DNA of 64,000 bases from Chrysaora quinquecirrha (taxonomy: Eukaryota > Cnidaria > Scyphozoa > Semaeostomeae > Pelagiidae): the NCBI GenBank assembly GCA_014526335.1, contig JACTAT010000035.1:1051749-1115748 (forward strand), read 5' to 3'. This document shows positions 32,080 to 43,400 of the stretch, in pieces (position 1 is the stretch's first letter; each line of letters starts with the position of its first letter). A program made the position numbers and the translations under genes. The notes below the pieces were generated by a model that searched no databases, was not told the DNA's origin, and saw nothing but the letters and a program-made list of their open reading frames with translations.

Positions 32080-34515
32080 CCTCTTTATTATTTCCTATTT
32101 CTACCTCTCTTTTAAGCACTGACTCTATCTTTCCTTTAAATCCTGTCTGTTTGCTAAACTCCATTTTCTAAAGAAGCTTCTACTGACTCTCTTAAGACTC
32201 CCTCTCAAGCAAGCCCTGTCTTTATCTCTTCTTTACGTTATGTTTTTCATTTAGCGCAATATCTATTAAGTCATGTCTCTTTGAAAACTTGACTCTGGTA
32301 ATCCTCCCTATTCTAGTAACCCTTCTCTCTAGAAAGCATGCCTTTCTATTAAGCTCTGCCTCCATTAAGCCCTGTCTCTACCACTCTATCAGTTACTCCT
32401 CTCGCTATTATGCCCAATCTCTACTAAGCTTCCTTCTCTATTAAGCCTTCTCTCTGTTATGCCCTCTCTCCAGTAAGCCTCCATCTCTTTAAGCCCCTCC
32501 CTATCAAGCCTCCCCCTCTATTATGCCCTCTGTCTATTATGCTCTCGTCCCCTCTCTACTAATTCCCCTCTCTATTAAGCCTACCTCTCTATCAAGCTTT
32601 CTCTCCATTATGCCCTCTCTCCAGTAAGCCTCCATCTCTTTAAGCCCCTCCCTATCAAGCCTCCCCCTCTATTATGCCCTCTGTCTATTATGCCCTCGTC
32701 CCTTCTCTACTAATTCCCCTCTCTATTAAGCCTCCCTCTCTATCAAGCTTTCTCTCCATTATGCCCTCTCTCCAGTAAGCCTCCATCTCTTTAAGCCCCT
32801 CCCTATCAAGCCTCCCCCTCTATTATGCCCTCTGTCTATTATGCCCTCGTCCCTTCTCTACTAATTCCCCTCTCTATTAAGCCTCCCTCTCTATCAAGCT
32901 TTCTCTCCATTATGCCCTCTCTCCAGTAAGCCTCCATCTCTTTAAGCCCAATCTTTATTATGCCTCCCTCTCTATTAAGCCTTCTCTCTATTATGCCCTC
33001 TGTCTATTGTGCCCTCATCCCCTCTCTACTAATTCCCCTCTCTATTAAGCCTCTCTCTCTATTAAGCCTTCTCTCCATGATGCCCTCTCTCCAGTAAGCC
33101 TCCATCTCTTTAAACCCCCTCTCTATTAAGCCTCCCTCTCAATTAAGCCTTCTCTCTATTATGCCTTCTTTCTATTATGCCCTCTGTCTATTATGCCCTC
33201 ATCCCCTCTCTACTAATTCCCCTCTCTATTAAGCCTCCCTCTATATCAAGCCTTTTCTCCGTTACGCCCTCTCCAATAAGCCTCCATCTCTTTAAGCCCA
33301 ATCTTTATTATGCCTCCCTTTCTATTAAGCCTTCTCTCTGTTATGCCCTCTCTCCAGTAAGCCTCCTCTCTACTAATTTCCCTCTCTAGTAAGCCTTCTC
33401 TCTGTTATGCCTTCACCCCCTATACAAATTCTCCTCTCTAGTAAGCCTCCATCTCTTTAAGCCCCCTCTCTATTAAGCCTCCCTCTGTATTAACCAATTC
33501 TATTACACCCTCTCTCCAGTAAGCCTCCTCTCTACTAATTCCCCTCTCTATTATGTCTCCCCCTCTTTTAAGCCTCCCTCTCTTTAAGCCTTCTCTCTAT
33601 TATGCCCTCTCTCCAGTAAGCCTCCTCTCTACTAATTCCCCTCTCTATTATGTCTCCCCCTCTTTTAAGCCTCCCTCTCTTTTAAGCCTTCTCTCTATTA
33701 CACCCTCTCTCCAGTAAGCCTCCTCTCTACTAATTTCCCTCTCTATTATGTCTCCCCCTCCTTTAAGCCTCCCTCTCTTTAAGCCTTCTCTCTATTATGC
33801 CCTCTCTCCAGTAAGCCTCCTCTCTACTAATTTCCCCCTCTATTATGTCTCCCCTCTTTAAGCCTCCTCTCTTTAAGCCTTCTCTCTATTACACCCTCTC
33901 CAGTAAGCCTCCTCTCTACTAATTCCCCTCTATTATGTCTCCCCCTCTTTTAAGCCTCCCTCTCTTTTAAGCCTTCTCTCTATTACACCCTCTCTCCAGT
34001 AAGCCTCCTCTCTACTAATTTCTCTCTCTATTATGTCTCCCCCTCTTTTAAGCCTCCCTCTCTTTAAGCCTTCTCTCTATTATGCCCTCTCTCCAGTAAG
34101 TCTCCTCTCTACTAATTTCCCCCTCTATTATGTCTCCCCCTCTTTTAAGCCTCCCTCTCTTTTAAGCCTTCTCTCTATTACACCCTCTCTCCAGTAAGCC
34201 TCCTCTCTACTAATTTCCCTCTCTATTATATCTCCCCCTCTTTTAAGCCTCCCTCTCTTTTAAGCATTCTCTCTATTATGCCCTCTCTCCAGTAAGCCTC
34301 CTCTCTAGTAAGCCCCCTCTCTAGTAAGCCTCCATCTCTATTAATTAAGCACCCTTTCCATTAATAAAGCTCCCTCTCAAGTAAGCTTCCATTTCTATAA
34401 AGCCCTCTCTCTAGTTAGCCTCCACTTCTATTAAGCCCTCTCTCCAGTACGCTTTCTCTCTATCAGGCCCCCCCTCTCTCTCTCTATTAAGCACCCTCTT
34501 TATTAAGTCTTGTTT
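32080..34515. repeat. Pyrimidine-rich TTAAGCC satellite
   Basis: Short units CTCTCTATTAAGCCTCC, TATTATGCCCTCT and CTACTAATTCCCCT are arranged in longer repeats. One of about 165 bp, with CAGTAAGCCTCCATCTCTTT, runs from 32460 to 32950. Another of about 110-120 bp, with TAATTCCCCTCTCTATTATG, runs from 33520 to 34260. The same vocabulary occurs in SMU1 intron 12 and, inverted, in the elements at 9950 and 52662. Confidence 0.9.
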
Positions 34516-34527
34516 CTATTGCCTCCT

Positions 34528-34862
34528 CTGTTGATTGATTGTTTAATTGATTGATTGATTGATTGATTAATTTATTGATTGATTAATTGATTGATTTATT
34601 GATTAATTTATTGATTGATTTATTGATTGATTTATTGATTGATTAATTGATTGGTTGATTAGTTTATTGATTAATTATTTAATTGATTCATTGATTAATT
34701 GATCAATAGCTTGATTGATTTGTTGATTAATTCAGTTATTGATAGATTAATTGATTTATTGATTTATTGATTAACTGATTGATAAATTAATTGATTGATT
34801 AATTGATTGATTGGTTAATTAATCAATTGCTTAATTGATTGACCGATTGATTAATTGATTTA
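34528..34862. repeat. (GATT)n array
   Basis: Imperfect GATT units with TTGATTTATT variants, directly following the pyrimidine-rich satellite. Confidence 0.9.
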
Positions 34863-35079
34863 TTGGGCACGTGACCCTTAGTGGGGCCGGGACAGATTTT
34901 CAAAGGGAGTTCGGGGGCTATTTTATTGATGTGCATTTTTGCATCTTTGTCCCTAATTTGTCTCTAGTAATTTTTGGAATGAAAAAATTTCAGTATCTGA
35001 TTTCGATGAAGGATCATCATTAATTTCGAATATTTGAAATTCTGACATAATTATTAGCCCCCTGGCCCCCTGGCTGCGG

Positions 35080-35310
35080 GCCCCCATCTTGAATGTACAT
35101 AGCCCCCCCTGAAAAATCTGCGATTTCTAAACAACCAATCACATTCGAGTTTAGCTACTTTGTAGCTGTGTTTTGACTTTCATGTTGACCTTCAGGAAGT
35201 CAGTGAAACTTCGGTTTGCACGTTTCCTGTTTTTCACCAACCGGATGTGAAGACCGTTTCCTTCGAAAAATAAATGCTGCTTGCAAAACTAATGATCTAG
35301 AGATTTATAC
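35080..35310 (+). promoter_or_regulatory. Probable GABPB promoter and non-coding first exon
   Basis: A CCAAT box (AACCAATCAC near 35134) and an ETS-like core (ACCGGATGTG near 35240) precede a segment ending in TTTATAC and a perfect donor GTAAGT at 35311. The matching acceptor would be TTTTCGTTAG at 36950, three bases before the GABPB ATG. If right, the first intron spans 35311-36950. An ETS site here would allow feedback by GABP; that is inference. Confidence 0.45.
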
Positions 35311-36360
35311 GTAAGTTTCCAATTTATATTCTTGTTATTTCCCTTCCCCAAGCCTTCATCTAATTTCTAGAACTTTTTGATCGCAAAAAGGCTTTTAATT
35401 CGTCTGAATCTGGATAGTGCAGTGGAGTGGCCTAAAAGCTTTTTCCTTGCCTTGCCAAGTTTTCAGCAAATATTTTCGGAAATTATCCCCAAATATCGTG
35501 GCAGCTAACAGCTTCCAAGTTCCCACGCATACCTTAAGCTTATTTTCGTTTGTTTTGGGAGTTTTTTAAAGTTGAAGGTCGCCAAATTACCCTGAAATAA
35601 TAGCAGGGCTGTTGTTTTATTTTTCTCAACTTTGTTTCCGTGAGACCTCGAGACTCGTCGAAGGAAGTCGAGTCGTCATGAATGCTTTGGCGCCAAACTG
35701 AAATTTTATCCGTTTTCCATGAGTCGAATGATCACTTGAAGTTGATAAATTTCTCAATAAAACAGCAGCCCTGAAAATTTCATGAAATTTTCATGTCCTG
35801 TTTGGTGATCAGTGGGTTTCGGAAGGAGAAATTTCCTTCATGATTTCTGGATGGAATTGCCCTGGGGAACGTTCATGCGATTAGGCTGTTCAGTCGTGTC
35901 CTAACCGCACTGAAGAACAGCAATTATGTTGATCTTTGGCAAATAGAAAGAAGAGAGGGCAGACAGGCGTGATAAAATCGACCAAATTTTTTATGGAAAA
36001 CTCTTAAACCCACGAATACATATATTGACCACCTTTCAGTGTCTTGATTGTATTCTGAAAGCAGTACAGTACCAGAGTGGCCATAGAAGGTGGTGGGTGT
36101 CCAGGGCTTTTGAGAGGTAGAACGGGCCCCTGGGTTATGTAATTGTACGGGCCTTTGGGAGGCTTTAGAAGAGGTTTATAAAGAGAATTTTCATTTTTTG
36201 CAGGCCTCTTTTAAAGCCCGGGCCCTGGACCTCTGTTGCTGCTGGAGCCCCCTATTGACGATACTGGGTGGGTCTGGGTGACGGGGGTGTAGGAGGGAAG
36301 CAATCAGCCCCTCACTCTGCTTTTATGAAAGACTTGAACGTGCTCTGTTGTTTTGGTCTT
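35311..36360. other. Probable GABPB 5' UTR intron, first part
   Basis: Mixed sequence without a recognised gene. A short open frame at 36268-36459 overlaps the SINE-like fragment and is not supported. Confidence 0.4.
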
Positions 36361-36430
36361 ATTAAGCTAGCTCATGACGTCAAGAGCTTAGCAAGGTCAG
36401 GGTTTGAGCCTCTGAGTCCTGGCCACCAGT
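36360..36430 (+). repeat. Diverged tRNA-derived SINE fragment
   Basis: AGCTCATGACGTCAAGAGCT and GGTCAGGGTTTGAGCC align with the B-box region of the SINE at 3517-3694. The body and tail are not recognisable. Confidence 0.5.
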
Positions 36431-36499
36431 CGTGTAGCAAGGGGACCAGGGAGGTGTAAATGCCCCTGGGTACCAAGTCATGAAATTGTTGTTTATTGT

Positions 36500-36775
36500 A
36501 CTTTGTTCTTTAAGTACTTGAAATTTCACTTTGTTCGCTGTGTAAATGCAACCCCTCCTGTCAAGGTTCTCCTAAATCACCCCTGTCAGGGTTGTCAGAA
36601 CTAGTTCATCATTTCACTTTGATCTCTTTAGAAAATGCAACCCCCCATCAAAAGTTCTCCTGAACCACCCCTGTCAGATCTTTTCAGAATTAGTTTATGG
36701 TTACTTTGTTCTCTTTAAAATGCAACACCTCCGTGGAAAGCTCTCCCCAACAACCCTTGTCAGAGTCTTCAGTAA
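36500..36775. repeat. Three tandem units of about 100 bp
   Basis: Each unit has a CACTTTGTTCTCT-like word, ATGCAACCCCTCC, GTTCTCCTAAATCACCCCTG and TCAGAATTAGTT, with increasing divergence. Located just upstream of the GABPB start codon. Confidence 0.7.
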
Positions 36776-36953
36776 TGAAGACTACAATGCCTGCCAGAAT
36801 ACCTGGAATGCCAGATTGGATTTCCAACTCAACGCAACATCTCCCCTCCCCCCTCTGCAAACAATTTTGGTTTAGAATTGAAAATATGATAGGTGTTCCA
36901 ACTAATTTTTGCAGGCATTGTAGTTCCTGACTTGAATTCGTTTTCGTTAGGTA

Positions 36954-39900
36954 ATGGCATCATCATCAGCTGTAGCTGATCTTGGAAAACGTTTACTTGA
37001 AGCATCAAGAAAAGGAAATGCAGAAGAAGTGAGGCAGCTTATGGCAACAGGGGCTCCAATTACGACTGACTGGGTATGTTTTTATTTACAATGAAAACTT
37101 GTTTATTTGATTTCTTTGTTGATTTAGGCTGGGATTTGTATTTTTGTTTGATTATGATTGAAGTGGAGTATGATTGGTTAGTAGGTTCATTAATTGTTTC
37201 CATGTTGGCTGGTTCTCTTTAATAAGTTGACTTTTCTTGATTGACTTGTAATTTGATATCTGTGCAAATGATTTGGTTTGATTGAGTGATCAGTTGATTG
37301 ATTTGATTGATTGATTGATTGATTAATTGATTTAGTTGGCTCGATTGATTGATCTACATGATTGTTCAATTGATTGACTGATTGATTAATTGATTTAGCT
37401 CATTTGATTGATTGATTTATGCAGTTGATCGATTGATTGATTAATTAATTTAGTTCACTTGATTGATTGATTTATGTGGTTGATCGATTGAATGATTAAG
37501 TGATTGATTGAGTGATTGATTGAGTGATTGAGTGATTGATTCATTGAGTGATTGATTCATTGAGTGATTGATTGATTTGGCTTTGTTGATTGATTTGGTT
37601 TTGTCACCGTGATTAACTGTACTAGTTTGCATCTCTGTGTTTGAATGATTCAATGTGATTATTTGATTAACAATGTCTGAATGCTTTTGGTTGAGCACAT
37701 TTCACCGATTGATTGCTGCTTATCGTTTGATTTTATTTGACCCATGATATTTGACTGAATGAAACTTGTCTTATGTCTAGCTTGGAACATCACCATTGCA
37801 TTTGGCAGCCCAGTATGGTCACACAGTCACTGCCGAAGTTCTTCTGAGGGCTGGTGTTAGTAGAGATGGGAAAACTAAGGTACAAAGTAACTTTATATAG
37901 CTCTTTATCCATCCAAATCCTTAACGTGTGTGTATATATATGTGTGTGCACAGCGAAACACAAAGAAATCTAGGTACCGTAATATATAGCTCGAAACACA
38001 GGAATGACAACTCACTCGTTAAGATGTAACACGATTATTATTCTTTATTTACAACGCGACTAGTTTCGTCTGTTCACGCAGACTCTTCAGGCTTCAATAC
38101 TTTTACATTAATTTTCGTTATCTTTATTATTATTTCATTATTATTAACAAAGATAACGAAAATTTATGTAAAAGTATTGACGCCTGAAGAGTCTGCGTGA
38201 ACAGACAAAACTAGTCGCGTTGTAAATAAAGAATAATAATCGTGTTACATCTTAACGAGTGAGTTGTCATTCCTGTGTTTCAACCTATATATGTGTGTAT
38301 GTACGTGTGCCTTCATTGATTTTGGCGTTTCAGGATCTTCTTTTATCAAAGCCAAAAAGTCGGTATTCTGGTAGACCAAAAGAGATGGTTTTCTCACTTT
38401 GACTATCTACCTTACATTTTTCGTTTTATTGCTCTTTTCGATCAGCTGATTTGTGTTCTAAACACAATACCAATCCAGTTTCACTTTTCTCATTGGTACA
38501 TTTGGTTTTCTGAATTGCTCATTTGGACTCATTTTGTTTCTTATATTTGTTTCTTATTTACGTCATCGAAAAGTCCAACTTCCGGTCAAAATTTCACAGG
38601 GCCCATCTCGGATTTGGAATCAGCGCTATCGATTTACCTAGAATGTGTGATAAAAAACTTCGTATATATTGGAGCATTTATCTAATTTTTGTCGCTAAGA
38701 TTTGCACTACCTAAACTCTACCCAAATGAGGCTTAGATTGTAGCATAAATACTGTATATTAAACGTTTCAACCTTAGTTGCATTATACGGCACAGATTCT
38801 TTTTATCTCTCTCAAGGTTGATAAGACACCTCTGCATTTAGCTGCTCAACACGGACATTTTGAGATTGCCAAAATGCTGATAAAGAGTGGAGCAACTGTA
38901 AATCAAGTCGACATGGTATTTATATTTCTTTTTTGTATCTATATTTCTTTTTATTCATAGTTAAATCTCTAGTTTATACATTTAAAATCGTTTAGAGCTT
39001 ATCTGCACCCCTCATTTTTTCTAACAAAGAAAGCTTTTTTAATGTTTTCTCCAACTGCTATAAGCTTATTTTACTGTAGGACTGTAAATATAAATTTACT
39101 GTGTAAGTACTAAAGATTGATGGCTTGCTTTTACAAACTATATGTTTTCTCATCCTTTAGTTAAACATGACTCCACTACACTGGGCTGTAGAAGCGCATA
39201 GTCCAGAAATATGCAAACTCCTGATGAAAAATGGTGCTACGACGGATACAAGAAATAAGGTAATCATCGTTCGTTTGTTTGTTTGTTTGTTTGTTTGTTT
39301 GTTTTTTTGTTTATTTGTTTGTTTGTTTTCCCCCAAAAGTTTCGAGGAAATGAATCAGGGGATTTGGTTAGCATATCTGAAGTTAGTAGATTAGTTTGAT
39401 GAAAAGCAATTAGTGAGTTCTTTAGTTTCAAGTTATTTTGTAACAATGTAAGCTAGTGATCTAGCTAGATTTTCTTCAACTTAAATAACTAACTAACTCA
39501 TTAACTAACGAACTAACTAACTAACTAACTAACCAACTAACTAACTGACTGACTAACTAACCAACTAACCAACTAGCTAACTAACTCACTAACTGATTTA
39601 GTAACTAACAACTTAACAAACTATCTATTTAAGTAACTAGTTAACTATCTAGCTATCTAGCTAACTCACTAACTAACTAATTAACTGATTAACTAACTTG
39701 GTAGCTAACTAATTAGCTGACTAACCAACTAGGTAACGAAATAGCACATGTTTTTGCTGGCATTTTGCTAACAAAGTGAATTGGCATGAATTGTTAGTCT
39801 TGGTTCCAGTTTTGTCAGACACAATGTAATATCTGCTTCTTTTTCTTTTAGTTTATGGTATTCAGATAGTTGTGTAGATGCACATAGAATTAGTGTTTTT

Positions 39901-40085
39901 ACTGCATTGGTAAGTTAGTGAGTTATTTAGTTAGATAGGCTATTGCTCATTTAGTCGGTTAGTAATTTTGCTAGTTACTTAGTATAATAACCTATTTTGC
40001 TAGTAAGTTATGAAGTAAGTAATCTGAATAACTTGTTCGCTAGTTGATTATGAAGTTGGTTAGTTAATTTGCTATTTTGTTGGTT

Positions 40086-40131
<46 letters not shown>

Positions 40132-40205
40132 CAAGTAAATTAGTTAGTTAGTTAGTTAGTTTGCTTTTGTTTGTTACTTTAGTTAGTTAGCTAGTACGTT
40201 AGTTG

Positions 40206-40247
<42 letters not shown>

Positions 40248-40379
40248 AAGTTATTTACTTACTTAGTTAGTTAGTTAGTTAGATAGTTAGTTGGTTGGTT
40301 AGTTAGTTAGTTGGTTAGTTAGTTAGTTAGTTAGTTAGTACGTTAGTTGGTTTGTTAGTTAGTTAGTTAGTTCGTTAGG

Positions 40380-40429
<50 letters not shown>

Positions 40430-43400
40430 ATTGGTTAGTTAGTTAGCTAGTTAGTTAAGTAGGTAGATAGGTAGATAGTGTTAAAAGTAAGGCTGTAAGA
40501 TTTTCATCTAAATTAGTATTTTGTTTTCAGTTTGGACAAAGTGCAATGGACATAATAAAAGCAAAGAATTATCATAACCTCACTGAAATTTTGCTCTGCA
40601 CGAACCAAGTAAGTGTCGATCCTATTTTTGGTTTTTAGTCAAATAATCAAACTTCTGTTATGAACCAATGTTTGTCAAACATTTTTAATTCGTTTGTCAA
40701 CCAATATGTTTTATTGTTTACCCACGCCTTGCAAAATTTATTCGCAAAAGTTTTCGCTAATGTTAGGCAGAAGATGTTTTTGTTATCATCTAAAAGCATT
40801 GCAAAGCACAATCTGTTTGTCCAATAATTTTTTGACGTTGCCAAACGTTCGAACATTGTTTATAATTAAAATATCAAATGTTTTAATGATAATGTGTGAT
40901 TGCCTGAAGCAAAAACACCTTCACACATTCTTCTTCTTTTTTTCTTCTTCTTATTCCTCTTCTACTTCTTCTGTTACTTCTTTCTCCCTCTTTTTCTTCT
41001 TCTTCTTTCTTCTTCTTCTTACTTCTTTCTTCTTCTTCTTCTTCTTCTTCTTTCTTCTTCTTCTTTCTTCTTCTTTCTTCTTCTTTCTTCTTCTTTCTTC
41101 TTCTTTCTTCTTCTTTCTTTTTCTTCTTCTTCTTCTTCTTCTTCTTCTTCTTCTTCTTCTTCTTCTTCTTCTTCTTCTTCTTCTTCTTCTTCTTCTTCTT
41201 CTTCTTCTTCTTCTTCTTCTTCTTTTCTTCTTCTTCTAATTCTTTCTTCTTCTTTCTTCTTCTTCTTCTTCTTCTTTTTCCCTTCTTCTTCTTCTTCCTC
41301 TTTTTCTTCTTCTCCTTTCTACTTCTTCTTCTTTCTTCTTCTTTCTTCTTCTTCTTCATTCAAATGTTTGATATATTTGCCATTATATAATCCATTAGTG
41401 CCATCACATCATCAGCTAAACTCATTCACTTATGGAAATAACAATATATTAGATAATTGGGAAACTGAGATGTAAAATCATTTAATCTTTGGCTGTTTTT
41501 GTTAAAGGGAGCCAATGATTACATCAATGAAAGACAAAGTAAGTTTCACTGACCTATGAACTTTACAAAATTTGCTTTGATTCGACTTTGACCTATAATG
41601 ACCTTTCGAATGCCGACTTGTAATGACATAGTAGATATATTTGGACTTATCAGTATTGATTCTAATACATAATAGTTACCATATACCGTGACAAGCCATT
41701 GGTATTTATCATGACAACGTTTCAGGACAGATCCGTCTCTCATCATTGAGAATGCTTTGATGACAAACGAGATCTGGAATGCCCTGTCCTCTGACCTTGG
41801 CTGACCCTTGAGGAACTTTGAACTCTCTTCTAATTTTCCATGTACCTTCTTTATATCAATGAAAATGGACGCGAATTTTAATATCTTTGTGCATTATTCC
41901 GTTCAAACAATTTATAAATGTTTTTCCACATTTTACCCTATATTTCATTAATATATTTCATTTTCATTTAGATAACAACAACACCAATATTTATTTTGAA
42001 TCACGAAAACGAGCTCGCACGCGGAAGTTTCCAATGACCGCGGGATCATGGACTGGAGGAGAGTTGCAGACTGGTAAATATATCCTTGATCGTAAATATT
42101 TTTACAATTGGGTAAGAGTTTAACGTTATTTTGAGGCACTGGACAAATGAACTGAACAAGCAATTTTTTCAGTTAAGAATTTCGAGTTTCGCGCCAAAGA
42201 AACTGAATGGAAAATAGGCTCAGCAAAATATTCAGCGAAATATTTAGTTCAATTGCCCAGGGCCTTAAATATGATACTTCATGCATCTGTTAATGATTGG
42301 TCGGTCCTATCAAAGTATATAATAGTATACTTGGAACAAGGGTGTGATAACAAATAGTTGAAGCTGAGATATGCCAATTTTTGTTTCACACATCTATTGA
42401 CGAATTCTTCTTAGATATGTAGAACTAGATGTCTGTTTACGCTTTTCGTAGAAGTGTGAATTGAAACAGATAAAGCTGAGATAAGTCTGTTTATGTTTCA
42501 TACATCTGCTACCGATTGCTTATTTTCTATCAAGGTATATGCCTAATTACGTCTTGTTCAAAGGTGTGAGATGTAAACAGATAAAGCTGAGATAAGTCTG
42601 TTTATGTTTCATACATCTGCTACCAATTGCTTATTTTCTATCAAGGTATATGCCTAATTACGTCTTGTTCAAAGGTGTGAGATGTAAACAGATAAAGCTG
42701 AGACAAGTCTTTATGTTGCCCAAATCTGCAAACAATCTTATGTCCTATCAAAGTATATGATTGCTTAATTTTTCAATCTATGTGTGAAATGGAAATATAT
42801 AAAGCTGTGACAAGTTTGTTTATGTTTCACGCATCTGTTTACAATTACTTATATCTTATCAAATATATGACTGCTCATGTTTTACACAATTGAATGAAAT
42901 CCAAGCAGATAAAGCTTTATTTTGAGGGGTGCGTTTGCCTTTTATTCAAAGTATTGGTTTATTCGTGACTTCACAGAAGCGAACATCAGTCATGATAATG
43001 TTCAGCAAAGTTTCTTCTTAACTTAAACACTTAAATTCGTTTTCGGTCATAATCGATTGAACTAGCCTGTCTATATGTTTATATCTATTTAGTGAAATTT
43101 TGGACTTTTTTGTCGTATTTGATTCATAAGAGCAGTGGAAAAGCCTTTGAATTAGGCTGACTTTTGGCCATGTTCTTTTTGCTATACACCGGTGTATATC
43201 CTACAAAAGTATTAATCTGCTGGACGTTTCAGCATTGGTCTAACTTTTGATTTAATTTCTCAATCTGTAGACAAAGACAGTAGGCCTAGGCCAAAGCAAG
43301 CAAGATTAATTGTTGAAGAGAAACAGCCAACAACGAACATAAATGAAAACTTGGAAGAAAGAGAATCAGTTGCTAATGGAAACAATTTATCATCTCTAGT

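Larger units (their letters stand above)
37992..38282. mobile_element. Near-perfect palindrome with hammerhead ribozyme cores in both arms
   Basis: Arms of about 135 bp (37992-38127 and 38150-38282) are reverse complements with only a few mismatches, around a loop of about 25 bp rich in ATT. Each arm reads, outward from the loop, a hammerhead-like core followed by TAAATAAAGAATAATAATCG and an end GAATGACAACTCACTCG (complement on the other arm). It looks like two copies of a small non-coding retrozyme-like unit inserted head to head, in GABPB intron 2. Confidence 0.8.

Noticed and set aside
40883..41475. Lys-rich and Ser/Leu-rich open frames
   Set aside because: They are translations of a CTT microsatellite in GABPB intron 5.
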